This document shows positions 35,751 to 45,411 of a DNA stretch of 64,000 nucleotides, in pieces. The notes under the pieces are model-generated. The model ran no database searches and was not told the DNA's origin. It saw only the letters and a list, made by a program, of their open reading frames with translations. This DNA comes from Variovorax guangxiensis (GTDB taxonomy: Bacteria > Pseudomonadota > Gammaproteobacteria > Burkholderiales > Burkholderiaceae_C): contig NZ_RXFT01000003.1 in NCBI RefSeq assembly GCF_003952165.1, forward strand, positions 1 through 64,000. Reading direction: 5' to 3'. The translations under genes and the position numbers were made by a program. The first letter of the stretch is position 1. The number at the start of each line of letters is the position of its first letter.

Positions 35751-36707
35751 ATGAACCGCGTAATCCTCAAGCTACTCGGCCAGCGCATCGCATTGGCGCT
35801 GCTGTCGCTGCTGGCTGTGTCGGTGGTCGTGTTCTCGATCACCGCGGTGCTGCCCGGCGATGCCGCGCAGGAACAGCTCGGCCAGGACGCCACGCCCGAA
35901 GCGGTGGCGGCTCTGCGCGCCCAGATGGGCCTGGACGTGCCGGCGCCCGAGCGCTACGCGAAGTGGCTGCTCGGCATGCTGAAGGGCGACCCCGGTCTCT
36001 CCTCCAGCACGCAGACCCCGGTGGCCGAGCTCGTGGCCAGCCGCCTGCCCAACTCTCTGCTGCTGGCGGCCGTCACGGCGCTCTTCTCGGTGCCGATCGC
36101 ATTGACGATTGGCATCGCCTCGGCGGTGTGGCGCGGATCCTGGCTAGACCGCGCCGCCTCGACGGGCGCCGTGGCGGTGGTGTCGGTACCGGAGTTCCTG
36201 GTGGCGACGCTGGCGGTGCTGGTGTTCGCGGTGAAGCTGCGGTGGCTGCCGGCGCTTTCCTTCGTGAGCGACATCGACTCGCTGGGCCAGATGCTGCAGG
36301 CCTTCGCGATGCCGGTGCTGGTGCTGTGCTGCGTGATCGTCGCGCAGATGATGCGCATGACGCGCGCGGCCGTCATCGACCAGTTGGAGGCGCCCTACAT
36401 CGAGATGGTGCGGCTAAAGGGGGCATCGCCAATGCGCACGGTGCTGGCGCACGCGCTGCCCAACGCGGTGGGGCCGATCGCCAATGCGGTGGCGCTGAGC
36501 CTGTCGTACCTGCTGGGCGGCGTGATCATCGTCGAGACCATCTTCAACTACCCGGGCATCGCCAAGCTGATGGTCGACGGCGTCTCGCAGCGCGACATGC
36601 CGCTGGTGCAGACCTGCGCCATGATCTTCTGCGGCGCCTACCTGATCCTGGTGACCGCGGCCGACGTCTGCGGCATCGTCGCCAACCCGCGGCTGCGGCA
36701 CCGCTGA
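35751..36707 (+). CDS. ABC transporter permease (DppB type)
   Basis: A 318-residue inner-membrane permease with six hydrophobic segments. It has the DppB/OppB N-terminal pattern (first helix, then the LPGDAA periplasmic loop, then GLDVP) and the conserved cytoplasmic loop RLKGASPMRTVLAHALPNA near 220-238 that contacts the ATPase. The ATG at 35751 gives a MNRVILK start; 35742 is an alternative. Confidence 0.92.
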   Translation: MNRVILKLLGQRIALALLSLLAVSVVVFSITAVLPGDAAQEQLGQDATPEAVAALRAQMGLDVPAPERYAKWLLGMLKGDPGLSSSTQTPVAELVASRLPNSLLLAAVTALFSVPIALTIGIASAVWRGSWLDRAASTGAVAVVSVPEFLVATLAVLVFAVKLRWLPALSFVSDIDSLGQMLQAFAMPVLVLCCVIVAQMMRMTRAAVIDQLEAPYIEMVRLKGASPMRTVLAHALPNAVGPIANAVALSLSYLLGGVIIVETIFNYPGIAKLMVDGVSQRDMPLVQTCAMIFCGAYLILVTAADVCGIVANPRLRHR

Positions 36708-36719
36708 CGGGGAACCATC

Positions 36720-37625
36720 ATGGAATCGTCCACTTCTTCCCCTGTCCTGAACGCGGCCACGCAAACGCTGCCACCATCACCCGCGTCCCGGCGCGACCCG
36801 CTTCGCTGGCTCGCCGGCTTCGGGCCTTCGGGACTGCTCGGTCTCGCGGTGCTGCTCTTCTGGTTGCTCGCGGCGGCATTCGGTCCCTGGCTGCTTTCGT
36901 TCAGCGCGGCTGCCGCCGGCACCTCGAACGTCTTCGCGCCGGTCAGCGCGGCGCACTGGCTGGGCACCGACTACCTGGGCCGCGACATGCTGGCGCTGGT
37001 GATCGAGGGCGCGCGCTACACCGTCGGCGTGGCGCTGCTGGCGACGCTGCTGGCCAGCGGCACCGGCACCACGCTGGCGCTGCTGGCGGCAGCCGGCAGC
37101 CGCTGGACCGACGCCACGCTCAGCCGCTGCCTCGACACGCTGACGGCCATTCCGAGCAAGATGTTCGCGCTCATCATGGTGGCGGGCTTCGGCTCCTCGG
37201 TGCCGATGCTGGTGGTCACGGCGGCCATCATCTACGTGCCGGGCGCCTTCCGCATCGCGCGCTCGCTGGCGGTGAACATCAACGCGCTCGACTACGTGAC
37301 CGTGGCGCGCACGCGCGGCGAGGGCACGCTCTACATCATGCTGCGCGAGATCCTGCCGAACATCGTCGGCCCGATGCTGGCCGACCTGGGGCTGCGATTC
37401 GTCTACATCGTGCTGCTGCTGGCGAGCCTGAGCTTCCTGGGCCTGGGCATCCAGCCGCCTGCCGCCGACTGGGGATCGCTGGTGCGCGAGAACATCGGCG
37501 CGCTGGCCATGGGCGGCGCCTCGGTGATCGTGCCGGCGCTGGCCATCGCGAGCCTGACCATTGCGGTCAATCTTGTAATCGACAACCTTCCTGGCCGTCA
37601 GGCCCGGGAACGAGGAGCACGCTGA
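36720..37625 (+). CDS. ABC transporter permease (DppC type)
   Basis: A 301-residue second permease. It has an N-terminal cytoplasmic tail, a first helix near 35-60, the WLGTDYLGRDMLALVIEGAR loop near 80-99 typical of DppC, and an ATPase-contact loop EGTLYIMLREILPN near 200. Its TGA shares bases with the next gene's ATG (TGATG at 37623-37627), so the ATPase is coupled to it. Confidence 0.92.
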   Translation: MESSTSSPVLNAATQTLPPSPASRRDPLRWLAGFGPSGLLGLAVLLFWLLAAAFGPWLLSFSAAAAGTSNVFAPVSAAHWLGTDYLGRDMLALVIEGARYTVGVALLATLLASGTGTTLALLAAAGSRWTDATLSRCLDTLTAIPSKMFALIMVAGFGSSVPMLVVTAAIIYVPGAFRIARSLAVNINALDYVTVARTRGEGTLYIMLREILPNIVGPMLADLGLRFVYIVLLLASLSFLGLGIQPPAADWGSLVRENIGALAMGGASVIVPALAIASLTIAVNLVIDNLPGRQARERGAR

Positions 37626-39262
37626 TGGGAGCCTCACTCACCGTCGAAAACCTGAGCATCAGCGCCGGCACCGCCACGCTGGTCGACAACCTGAGCTTCT
37701 CGGTGCAGCCCGGCGAGGTGCTGGCGCTGATCGGCGAGTCGGGCTCGGGCAAGACCACCACCGCGCTGGCGCTGATGGGCCATGCGCGCCACGGCTGCAG
37801 CATCTCGGGGGGGCGGGTACGCATCGGCGACACCGACGTGCTGGCGCTCGATGCACGTGCGCAGCGCGCGCTTCGGGGGCGCACCGTGGCCTATATCGCG
37901 CAGAGCGCGGCGGCCTCCTTCAACCCCTCGCGCATGATCATGGACCAGGTGGTGGAGCCGACCGTGATCCACGGCCTGTGCAGGCGCGCCGAGGCCGAGG
38001 CGAAGGCGGTGCAGCTCTTCCGCGAGCTGGCGCTGCCCGACCCGGAGGGCATCGGCTCGCGCTACCCGCACCAGGTCTCGGGTGGCCAGCTGCAGCGGCT
38101 GATGGCGGCGATGGCTCTCATCGGCGACCCCGACCTGGTGATCCTCGACGAGCCGACCACCGCGCTGGACGTGACCACGCAGATCGAGGTGCTGCGCGCC
38201 TTCCGCCGCGTGGTGCGCGAGCGCCGCGCCACCGCGGTGTACGTGAGCCACGACCTCGCGGTGGTGGCGCAGATGGCCGACCACATCCTGGTGCTGCGCA
38301 ACGGCACCATGCGCGAGCTCAACGCCACCGGGCAGATCCTCGCCGCGCCGGCCGACGACTACACGAGAAGCCTGCTGGCCGCCGCGCGCCCGCAGGTACG
38401 CACGCCGGCCAACGCCACGGACGACGGACGCGAGCTGCTGCTTGAAGTGCGCCAGCTCTCGGCCGGCTACGGCCCGGTCGATGCGCAGGGGCGCCCGGCC
38501 AAGCCGATCCTGCAGGACATCGACCTGAAGCTCTACCGCGGCCAGGCCATCGGCGTGATCGGCGAATCGGGCTCGGGCAAGACCACGCTGGCGCGCGCGG
38601 TGGCGGGGCTGCTCAAGCCCAGCAGCGGCAGCGTGCTGTTCCATGGCCGCGAGCTGAAGCCGACGCTGCAGCAGCGCGAGCGCGACGAGTTGCGCCGCAT
38701 CCAGATCGTGTTCCAGATGGCCGACACGGCGCTGAACCCCTCGCAGACCATCGAACGCATCCTGGCGCGGCCGCTGGAGTTCTACAAGGGACTGCGTGGC
38801 GAGCCGCTGCGCAGGCGCATCGGCGAGCTGCTCGACCTGGTGAAGCTGCCGCGCACCGTGGCCGGACGCCTGCCGGGCGGCCTCTCGGGCGGGCAGAAGC
38901 AGCGCGTGAACCTCGCGCGCGCGCTGGCGGCGGAGCCGGACCTGATCCTGTGCGACGAGGTGACCTCCGCGCTCGACACCGTGGTGGGCGCGGCGGTGCT
39001 CGACCTGATGGCCGAGCTGCGGCGCGAGCTGGGCGTGTCGTACCTCTTCATCAGCCACGACCTGCACACGGTGCGCGCGGTGTGCGACGAGATCGTCGTG
39101 ATGCAGCACGGCCGCAAGCTCGCGCAGGTGGCACGCGCCGACTACGACCGTGGCCAGCACCACCCCTACTACGAGCTGCTGGCGCGCTCCGTCCCCGAGC
39201 TGCGCCAGGGCTGGCTCGACGACGTGGACCGCGCGGCAGCAACGGCCACCGTCGCATCATGA
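37625..39262 (+). CDS. Fused dual-ATPase of a Dpp/Opp-type ABC transporter (DppD-DppF)
   Basis: A 545-residue protein with two complete nucleotide-binding domains. The first (~1-260) has GESGSGKTTTA, LSGGQ-type signature VSGGQLQRLMAA near 160, and a Walker B VILDEPTTALD. The second (~275-545) has GESGSGKTTLAR, LSGGQKQRVNLA and LILCDEVTSALD. Normally these are two genes (dppD and dppF); the fusion is known in several proteobacteria. The two halves should power the permeases encoded immediately upstream. The stop overlaps an ATG at 39259. Confidence 0.93.
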   Translation: MGASLTVENLSISAGTATLVDNLSFSVQPGEVLALIGESGSGKTTTALALMGHARHGCSISGGRVRIGDTDVLALDARAQRALRGRTVAYIAQSAAASFNPSRMIMDQVVEPTVIHGLCRRAEAEAKAVQLFRELALPDPEGIGSRYPHQVSGGQLQRLMAAMALIGDPDLVILDEPTTALDVTTQIEVLRAFRRVVRERRATAVYVSHDLAVVAQMADHILVLRNGTMRELNATGQILAAPADDYTRSLLAAARPQVRTPANATDDGRELLLEVRQLSAGYGPVDAQGRPAKPILQDIDLKLYRGQAIGVIGESGSGKTTLARAVAGLLKPSSGSVLFHGRELKPTLQQRERDELRRIQIVFQMADTALNPSQTIERILARPLEFYKGLRGEPLRRRIGELLDLVKLPRTVAGRLPGGLSGGQKQRVNLARALAAEPDLILCDEVTSALDTVVGAAVLDLMAELRRELGVSYLFISHDLHTVRAVCDEIVVMQHGRKLAQVARADYDRGQHHPYYELLARSVPELRQGWLDDVDRAAATATVAS

Positions 39263-39273
39263 GAAAGACAGAG

Positions 39274-40362
39274 ATGACACCGACCTTCCGCATTGCGCTG
39301 ATCGCCGGCGACGGCATCGGCAAGGAGGTGATGCCCGAGGGCCTGCGCGTGGTGCAGGCCGCCTCGGCGCGCTTCGGCTTCGAACTCGACTGCCGCGCCT
39401 TCGACTGGGCCAGCGCCGACTACTACGCCGCGCACGGCCAGATGATGCCGGACGACTGGAAGGAGCAGCTCAAGGGCGTCGACGCGCTGTACTTCGGCGC
39501 CGTCGGCTGGCCGGCGACCGTGCCCGACCACGTGTCGCTCTGGGGTTCGCTGCTGAAGTTCCGCCGCGAGTTCGACCAGTACATCAACCTGCGGCCGGTG
39601 CGCCTGTTCGAGGGCGTCCCCTGCCCGCTGGCCGGCCGCAAGCCCGGCGACATCGACTACCTCGTGGTGCGCGAGAACACCGAGGGCGAATACACCTCGC
39701 TCGGCGGCGTGATGTACGAGGGCACCGAGCGCGAGATCGTGATCCAGGAATCGGTGTTCTCCCGCCACGGCGCCGACCGCGTGCTGCGCTTCGCCTACGA
39801 GACCGCGCGCGCCCGCAGGCGCAAGCACCTGACGGTGGCCACCAAGAGCAACGGCATCGCGATCAGCATGCCCTGGTGGGACAGGCGCGCCGACGCGGTC
39901 GGCCGCGACTACCCCGAGGTGACGGCCGACAAGCAGCACATCGACATCCTGTCGGCGCGCTTCGTGCTGCAGCCCACGCGCTTCGACGTGGTGGTGGCGA
40001 GCAACCTGTTTGGCGACATCCTCTCCGACCTCGGCCCCGCGACCACCGGCACCATCGGCCTCGCGCCTTCGGCCAACCTCAATCCGGAGCGCAGATTCCC
40101 CTCGCTCTTCGAGCCGGTGCACGGCTCGGCGCCCGACATCTACGGCCAGAACATTGCCAACCCGATCGCGATGATCTGGTCCGGCGCACTGATGCTGGAC
40201 TTCCTCACCCAGGGCCAGGGCGCGGGCCGCGCGGCGCACGACGCCATCCTGGGCGCGATCGAATCGGTACTGCGCGACGGCCCGCGCACGCGCGACCTCG
40301 GCGGCTCGGCGACCACCACGGAGGTGGGCATCGCGATCGCCGAGCGCGTGGCCGCATCCTGA
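39274..40362 (+). CDS. ttuC: Tartrate/D-malate dehydrogenase (TtuC/DmlA family)
   Basis: A 362-residue NAD- and divalent-metal-dependent beta-decarboxylating dehydrogenase of the isopropylmalate/isocitrate family. IAGDGIGKEVMPEG opens the protein, LWGSLLKFRREFDQYINLRPVR is near 90, VVASNLFGDILSDLGP near 240 is the metal and NAD region, and APSANLNPERRFPSLFEPVHGSAPDI follows. It is almost certainly tartrate dehydrogenase/decarboxylase or D-malate dehydrogenase. The start at 39274 is used because the MTPTFRI N-terminus is the family norm; the ATG at 39259, overlapping the ABC gene, is an alternative. Its presence here suggests a C4 hydroxy acid is an intermediate. Confidence 0.92.
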   Translation: MTPTFRIALIAGDGIGKEVMPEGLRVVQAASARFGFELDCRAFDWASADYYAAHGQMMPDDWKEQLKGVDALYFGAVGWPATVPDHVSLWGSLLKFRREFDQYINLRPVRLFEGVPCPLAGRKPGDIDYLVVRENTEGEYTSLGGVMYEGTEREIVIQESVFSRHGADRVLRFAYETARARRRKHLTVATKSNGIAISMPWWDRRADAVGRDYPEVTADKQHIDILSARFVLQPTRFDVVVASNLFGDILSDLGPATTGTIGLAPSANLNPERRFPSLFEPVHGSAPDIYGQNIANPIAMIWSGALMLDFLTQGQGAGRAAHDAILGAIESVLRDGPRTRDLGGSATTTEVGIAIAERVAAS

Positions 40363-40381
40363 ACAAATCTCCCTGCTCCAT

Positions 40382-41860
40382 ATGACTCTCGAAATCGAAA
40401 ACAAGAGCCTGATGCCGGGCCGGCATCTGATCGGCGCCGAATGGCGCGAAGCCGGCGACGGCCGTCGCCTCGATGTGAGTGATCCCGCGACCGATAGCGT
40501 GTTCGCGAGCGTGCCCGACGGCACGGCCGCCGATGCGCGTGCCGCCGTCGATGCCGCGCATGCAGCCTTTCCCGCATGGCGTGCGGTGCCCGCGAAGCAG
40601 CGCGCGCAGATCCTCAAGCGCTGGAACGATCTCGTGCTCGCGCACCAGGAAGACCTGGGCCGACTCATCTCCCGCGAACAAGGCAAGCCGCTGACGGAAG
40701 GCCGAGGCGAGGTTGCCTATGCGGCCAGCTACATCGAATGGTTCGCTGAAGAGGCGACGCGCGCCAATGGCGACATCATCCCGGCACCCGTGACGGGCCG
40801 CCGCATGCTCGCGCTGAAGGAGCCCGTGGGCGTGGTCGCAGCGATCACGCCCTGGAACTTCCCGGCCGCGATGATCGCGCGCAAGATCGCTCCGGCCCTC
40901 GCCGCAGGCTGCACGGTGGTGTGCAAGCCGGCGGAGGACACTCCGCTGACCTCGCTGGCGCTGGTCGCGTTGGCCGCCGAAGCAGGCGTGCCGCCGGGCG
41001 TACTCAACATCGTGACCGCCTCGCGCGAACGCACACCCGAGGTGGTCGATGCCTGGCTCGACGATTCACGCGTCCGCAAGATCACCTTCACCGGCTCCAC
41101 GCCTGTGGGCAAGCACCTCGCGCGTCGCTCGGCCGACACGCTGAAGAAGCTGTCGCTCGAACTCGGCGGCAATGCGCCCTTCATCGTGTTCGACGACGCC
41201 GATCTCGACGCGGCGGTCGAAGGCCTGATGGCCGCCAAGTTCCGCAACGGCGGCCAGACCTGCGTGTGCCCGAACCGGGTGTTCGTGCAGGCGAGCGTGC
41301 ACGACGCCTTCGTCGACAAGCTGGCCGCGCGGGTCGGCGCACTCAAGGTAGGGCCGGCCACGCAGGCGGATTCGCAGATCGGGCCGATGATCAACGCGCG
41401 CGCGGTGGAGAAGATCGAGCGCCATGTGCGCGATGCCGTTTCGCGCGGCGCGCGCGTCGTGGTCGGCGGCAAGCGGCTGCGCGACGCGCGCTGCGACGGC
41501 CCCAACTATTTCGCGCCCACGGTGCTGGTGAACGCCGACGCGACAATGGAATGCAGCTGCGAGGAGACCTTCGGCCCCGTGGTGCCGGTCACGCGCTTCG
41601 AGACGGAGGCGCAGGTCATCGCGGCCGCCAACGACACGCCCTTCGGACTCGCGGCGTATTTCTATTCGACGGACGCACGGCGCATCTGGCGGGTGACCGA
41701 GGCGCTGGAGTCGGGCATTGTCGGAGTCAACGAAGGCGCGCTGGCGGCCGAGGCCGCGCCCTTCGGCGGCGTGAAGGAGTCGGGCTATGGCCGCGAGGGC
41801 TCGGTGCATGGGCTGGAGGACTACATGCACATCAAGTACGTGTGCCAGGGGCAGCTGTAA
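40382..41860 (+). CDS. gabD: NAD(P)-dependent succinate-semialdehyde dehydrogenase
   Basis: A 492-residue aldehyde dehydrogenase closely matching GabD: ITPWNFPAAMIARK near 158, FTGSTPVGKHL, catalytic Glu in LELGGNAPFIVFDDADLD near 260, catalytic Cys in GGQTCVCPN near 296, and the GYGREGSVHGLEDYMHIKY end. It converts succinate semialdehyde to succinate, the last step of GABA and putrescine breakdown. It lies 20 bp after ttuC and closes the run that starts with the HAD gene. A class III transaminase lies on the other side of the region. Confidence 0.94.
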   Translation: MTLEIENKSLMPGRHLIGAEWREAGDGRRLDVSDPATDSVFASVPDGTAADARAAVDAAHAAFPAWRAVPAKQRAQILKRWNDLVLAHQEDLGRLISREQGKPLTEGRGEVAYAASYIEWFAEEATRANGDIIPAPVTGRRMLALKEPVGVVAAITPWNFPAAMIARKIAPALAAGCTVVCKPAEDTPLTSLALVALAAEAGVPPGVLNIVTASRERTPEVVDAWLDDSRVRKITFTGSTPVGKHLARRSADTLKKLSLELGGNAPFIVFDDADLDAAVEGLMAAKFRNGGQTCVCPNRVFVQASVHDAFVDKLAARVGALKVGPATQADSQIGPMINARAVEKIERHVRDAVSRGARVVVGGKRLRDARCDGPNYFAPTVLVNADATMECSCEETFGPVVPVTRFETEAQVIAAANDTPFGLAAYFYSTDARRIWRVTEALESGIVGVNEGALAAEAAPFGGVKESGYGREGSVHGLEDYMHIKYVCQGQL

Positions 41861-42089
41861 CGGCGCATCGTTTCGCCCTGGCTGCGTCGAAAAAAGCCGA
41901 ACCGCAGGCTACCGAATCATTCGGTGGACTGCACATCCTTCTCGACGAGCCGACGGCCACCGCACGATCCATCAGTGCGCGCTAGCAAAGACATATTTCC
42001 CGCTGTTATCGACCGATGGTTCAGCATCAACGCGGCCGGATTTTTTCTAGCATTGGTCCACCATCCGACCAACGCAAACAGGGTTTCAC

Positions 42090-42443
42090 ATGTCCAAGCT
42101 TCTTGTCCCCTTCAACCTCGACCAACTCGGTGAGCCGCGTGAATACCGCCCGCCGGCGGAACGCGTCATCGAGGGCGATGTCGTATGCCGCAACTGGGAC
42201 GTCGACAGCGCGAAAGACGGCAAGGTTCGTGCGGGCGTGTTCGAGTCGACGGTCGGCGTCAATCACTCCATCAAGGGAGAGACGTGGGAGTTCTGCCTGA
42301 TCCTTTCGGGCGTGGTGGAGATCACGGAGCAAGGCCAGCCTCCGTTGACCTACAAGGCCGGCGACTGCTTCATCATGAAGCCGGGCTATGTCGGAACGTG
42401 GCGCACCATCGAAACCGTCCGCAAGGTGTGGGTCACGGCTTGA
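42090..42443 (+). CDS. Cupin-domain protein
   Basis: A 117-residue single-cupin protein (GETWEFCLILSGVVEITEQG, then AGDCFIMKPGYVGTW). The histidine/glutamate metal set is incomplete, so it may be a non-metal small-molecule binder or an auxiliary enzyme such as an isomerase. It lies 229 bp after gabD, in an AT-richer patch, and 15 bp before an aldehyde dehydrogenase with which it should be co-transcribed. Confidence 0.85.
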   Translation: MSKLLVPFNLDQLGEPREYRPPAERVIEGDVVCRNWDVDSAKDGKVRAGVFESTVGVNHSIKGETWEFCLILSGVVEITEQGQPPLTYKAGDCFIMKPGYVGTWRTIETVRKVWVTA

Positions 42444-42458
42444 CCGGAACACGTCGTG

Positions 42459-43895
42459 ATGACAACTGAAGCTCTCATGGACGACACCCGCTTCTACATC
42501 GATGGGGGCTGGCAAGACCGCACCCATGCCGCAAGCATTGCGGTGGTCGACCCATTTACCGAAGAGGTCATCGGGCACGTCGCAGCGGGCTCGTCGACGG
42601 ATGTGGACCTGGCTGTCGCTGCGGCTCGGCGCGCTTTCGAGACGTTTTCGCGAAGCACCGTCGAGGAGCGGCTTGCGCTCTTGGGGCGAATCCTGGCGCT
42701 GCTGGAGGAACGCGCGGAGTTGTTCGCGCAAGCCATCGTGGCGGAGATGGGTGCGCCCATCGGATTCGCCAGGGCCTCCCATGTGCCCTTCGGGATCGCG
42801 CATGTCCGTGCCCAGATGGAAGTGCTTCAGCGCTACAAGTTTCTTTCCTTGGATGGCGGCGTCGCCATTTCGAAAGAGCCGATCGGCGTATGCGCCCTGA
42901 TCACGCCATGGAACTGGCCGCTGTATCAGATCACCGCCAAGGTCGCGCCGGCAATCGCCGCGGGCTGCACGATCGTCCTGAAGCCCAGCGAGTTGTCACC
43001 GTACAGTGCGCAGCTTTTCGCGCAAGTGATGCACGACGCCGGCACGCCGGCAGGTGTCTTCAATCTGGTCGGGGGCAGGGGGGAGGTGGTCGGTGCGTCG
43101 TTGGCGGCGCACCCCGATGTCGACATGATCTCCATCACCGGATCGACGCGAGCCGGTGTGCTCGTGGCCCAAGCAGCTGCGGTGACGGTGAAACGCGTCG
43201 TGCAGGAACTGGGCGGCAAGTCGCCGAACCTGTTTCTGGACGACGCCGACTTTGAACAAGGCGTGGCAAAGGGCGTGCTGGCAGGAATGCGCAATGCGGG
43301 CCAGTCGTGCAGTGCGCCGACACGGATGCTGGTGCCCGCGTCACGGCTGGCCGAGGTGGAGGCATTGGCACAAGCGGCGGCAGCGGGCATCACGGTTGGC
43401 GATCCGCGCGACGCAAAGACGTCGATGGGCCCGATCGCAAACGCTGCGCAGTATGCGAGGGTGCAGGAGCTGATCGCCAGCGGAATCGAACAGGGCGCCA
43501 AGCTGGTCTGCGGCGGTCCGGGCAGGCCCGCCGGCTTGACGCGTGGCTATTTTGCACAGCCGACCGTGTTTTCCGATGTGACGCCCGACATGAGAGTGGC
43601 GCAGGAAGAAATATTCGGTCCCGTGCTGGTCATCATTCCTTATCGGGACGAGAAAGAGGCCATTGCGATTGCGAACGACACGGTCTATGGCCTCGGTGCG
43701 AGCGTGCAGTCTGGCGACCGGGAGCGAGCGCAGCGCGTAGCCATGCAACTTCGCGCCGGCCAGGTGCATATCAACTATCCGGCTTGGAACAGCCATGCGC
43801 CGTTCGGCGGATACAAGCGGTCCGGCAATGGCCGCGAATACGGCATTCACGGGCTTGAGGAATATCTCGAGACCAAGGCAGTCCTTGGCTACTGA
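42459..43895 (+). CDS. NAD(P)-dependent aldehyde dehydrogenase
   Basis: A 478-residue aldehyde dehydrogenase: ITPWNWPLYQITAKVAP near 145, SITGSTRAGVLVA near 220, VQELGGKSPNLFLDDADFEQG near 250 with the catalytic Glu, NAGQSCSAPTRM near 285 with the catalytic Cys, and HAPFGGYKRSGNGREYG near the end. The ATG at 42459 is chosen over a GTG three bases upstream and a later ATG at 42477. Substrate not identifiable; its neighbours suggest an amino-acid-derived semialdehyde. It is not a close relative of the GabD copy next door. Confidence 0.9.
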   Translation: MTTEALMDDTRFYIDGGWQDRTHAASIAVVDPFTEEVIGHVAAGSSTDVDLAVAAARRAFETFSRSTVEERLALLGRILALLEERAELFAQAIVAEMGAPIGFARASHVPFGIAHVRAQMEVLQRYKFLSLDGGVAISKEPIGVCALITPWNWPLYQITAKVAPAIAAGCTIVLKPSELSPYSAQLFAQVMHDAGTPAGVFNLVGGRGEVVGASLAAHPDVDMISITGSTRAGVLVAQAAAVTVKRVVQELGGKSPNLFLDDADFEQGVAKGVLAGMRNAGQSCSAPTRMLVPASRLAEVEALAQAAAAGITVGDPRDAKTSMGPIANAAQYARVQELIASGIEQGAKLVCGGPGRPAGLTRGYFAQPTVFSDVTPDMRVAQEEIFGPVLVIIPYRDEKEAIAIANDTVYGLGASVQSGDRERAQRVAMQLRAGQVHINYPAWNSHAPFGGYKRSGNGREYGIHGLEEYLETKAVLGY

Positions 43896-43968
43896 TCCAG
43901 CAGGATCTGCCAACAATCGAAATAAACATATTTCACGTTTTCACCGCCCCTTCACGGACATCCCGAGA

Positions 43969-45294
43969 ATGCCTGCACCACTGTTTCCCGTTGAGTCCAG
44001 CCCCGATCTGCCGACCCATGCGGACGTCGTCGTCATCGGCGCCGGCATCATTGGAGCATTCACTGCCTACTTCCTGGCCAAGCGCGGCATGAAGGTCGCT
44101 CTCGTGGAAAAGGGGCGCGTGGGCGCCGAGCAATCGAGCCGGAACTGGGGGTGGTGCCGTCAGCAGAATCGCGATGCGCGCGAACTGCCCATGTCCACCC
44201 GGAGCCTTGAGCTGTGGGATCAGTTTGCCGCAGACAGCGGCGAAGACACCGGCTTCAAGCGCTGCGGCCTGCTGTATCTCAGCAACGACGAAGCCCAGAT
44301 TGCCGGTTGGGCCAAATGGCGCGAGTTCGCGACGACGGTTGGCGTGACCACGCACATGCTGAGCGGCCGCGAGGCCTCCGAGCGCGGCCGGGCGACCGGC
44401 CGCGCATGGAAAGGCGGCGTCTTCTCACCCAGCGACGGCACGGCCGATCCGGCCAAGGCAGCGCCCGCCGTGGCAGCCGCGCTCATGAAACTTGGCGGCA
44501 CGGTGCACCAGAACTGCGCCGCGCGCGGCATCGAGATGCAAGGCGGCCGGCTCTGCGGCGTGGTGACCGAAGCGGGGACCATCAAGACCCGCAGCGCCGT
44601 GCTCGCAGGCGGCGCGTGGGCGTCCTCGTTCTGCAACCAGCTCGGTGTGCAGTTTCCGGTCGCCACGATTCGCCAATCGATCGTACGACTGGCGCCGGTG
44701 GATCAGAGCCTGCCGGCCGCCTTGACGAGCCCGCGCGTCGCCGTCACGCGCCGCCCCGACGGACACTACGTCCTGGCCATCAGCGGGCGAGGGCGCGCCG
44801 ACCCCACAGCGCAGCTGGTGCGCTTCGCGCCGCAATTCATCCCGATGTTCGCCAAGCGCTGGCGCAACGTGTTTCCCGGCGGCCTGGAGGGCATCCGCTG
44901 GGGCCACGAAACCCGGGCTCGATGGAAGCTGGACGCGCCCACACCGATGGAACGGGCGCGCATCCTCGACCCGAAGCCCGACCCTGCGGGTGTCCGCGAA
45001 ACCCACCGCCGTGCCGTCGACTTGTTGCCTGCGCTGCGCGGAGCCCGCATCGCCAACACCTGGGCTGGCTACATCGACAGCACGCCCGACGGCGTACCGG
45101 GGATCGGCGAGCTGCCGCAGGTTCCCGGGCTCATCCTGGCTGCGGGCTTTTCGGGCCATGGTTTCGGCATCGGTCCCGGCGCAGGGCACCTGATCGCCGA
45201 CCTGGTGTCCGGGGCCAAGCCAATACTCGATCCCGCGCCTTTCGACCCCGCACGGTTCAAGAAGTCGATGTGGGGCAAGGTGGCTGATTTCTAG
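43969..45294 (+). CDS. DadA-like FAD-dependent amino-acid oxidoreductase, copy 1
   Basis: A 441-residue DAO-family flavoprotein. FAD-binding GAGIIGAF begins at about residue 24. Then come RVGAEQSSRNWGWCRQQNRDARELP near 48-67, a strongly conserved and unusual block, and GYIDSTPDGVPGIGE near 364. It has no signal peptide. It is nearly the same protein as copy 2 at 47648 (same length; most residues identical by eye). Between the two lies an ornithine-cyclodeaminase-family / dehydratase pair. It probably oxidises the alpha-amino group of a D- or N-substituted amino acid. Confidence 0.9.
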   Translation: MPAPLFPVESSPDLPTHADVVVIGAGIIGAFTAYFLAKRGMKVALVEKGRVGAEQSSRNWGWCRQQNRDARELPMSTRSLELWDQFAADSGEDTGFKRCGLLYLSNDEAQIAGWAKWREFATTVGVTTHMLSGREASERGRATGRAWKGGVFSPSDGTADPAKAAPAVAAALMKLGGTVHQNCAARGIEMQGGRLCGVVTEAGTIKTRSAVLAGGAWASSFCNQLGVQFPVATIRQSIVRLAPVDQSLPAALTSPRVAVTRRPDGHYVLAISGRGRADPTAQLVRFAPQFIPMFAKRWRNVFPGGLEGIRWGHETRARWKLDAPTPMERARILDPKPDPAGVRETHRRAVDLLPALRGARIANTWAGYIDSTPDGVPGIGELPQVPGLILAAGFSGHGFGIGPGAGHLIADLVSGAKPILDPAPFDPARFKKSMWGKVADF

Positions 45295-45411
45295 ACCGGT
45301 TGCGGGTTTGCCGCACCAGGCCGGCGCCCCTTCGCCTATGGTCCCCGCACCACGCGCGGCGCCACCGATGGCAGTCGCCCCGAGCCCTTGATTCATGGAC
45401 AGATCACACCG

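Noticed and set aside
35963..37624. Long upstream extension of the fused ABC ATPase frame
   Set aside because: It runs through the permease genes in another phase. The real start is ATG 37625, coupled to the permease stop.
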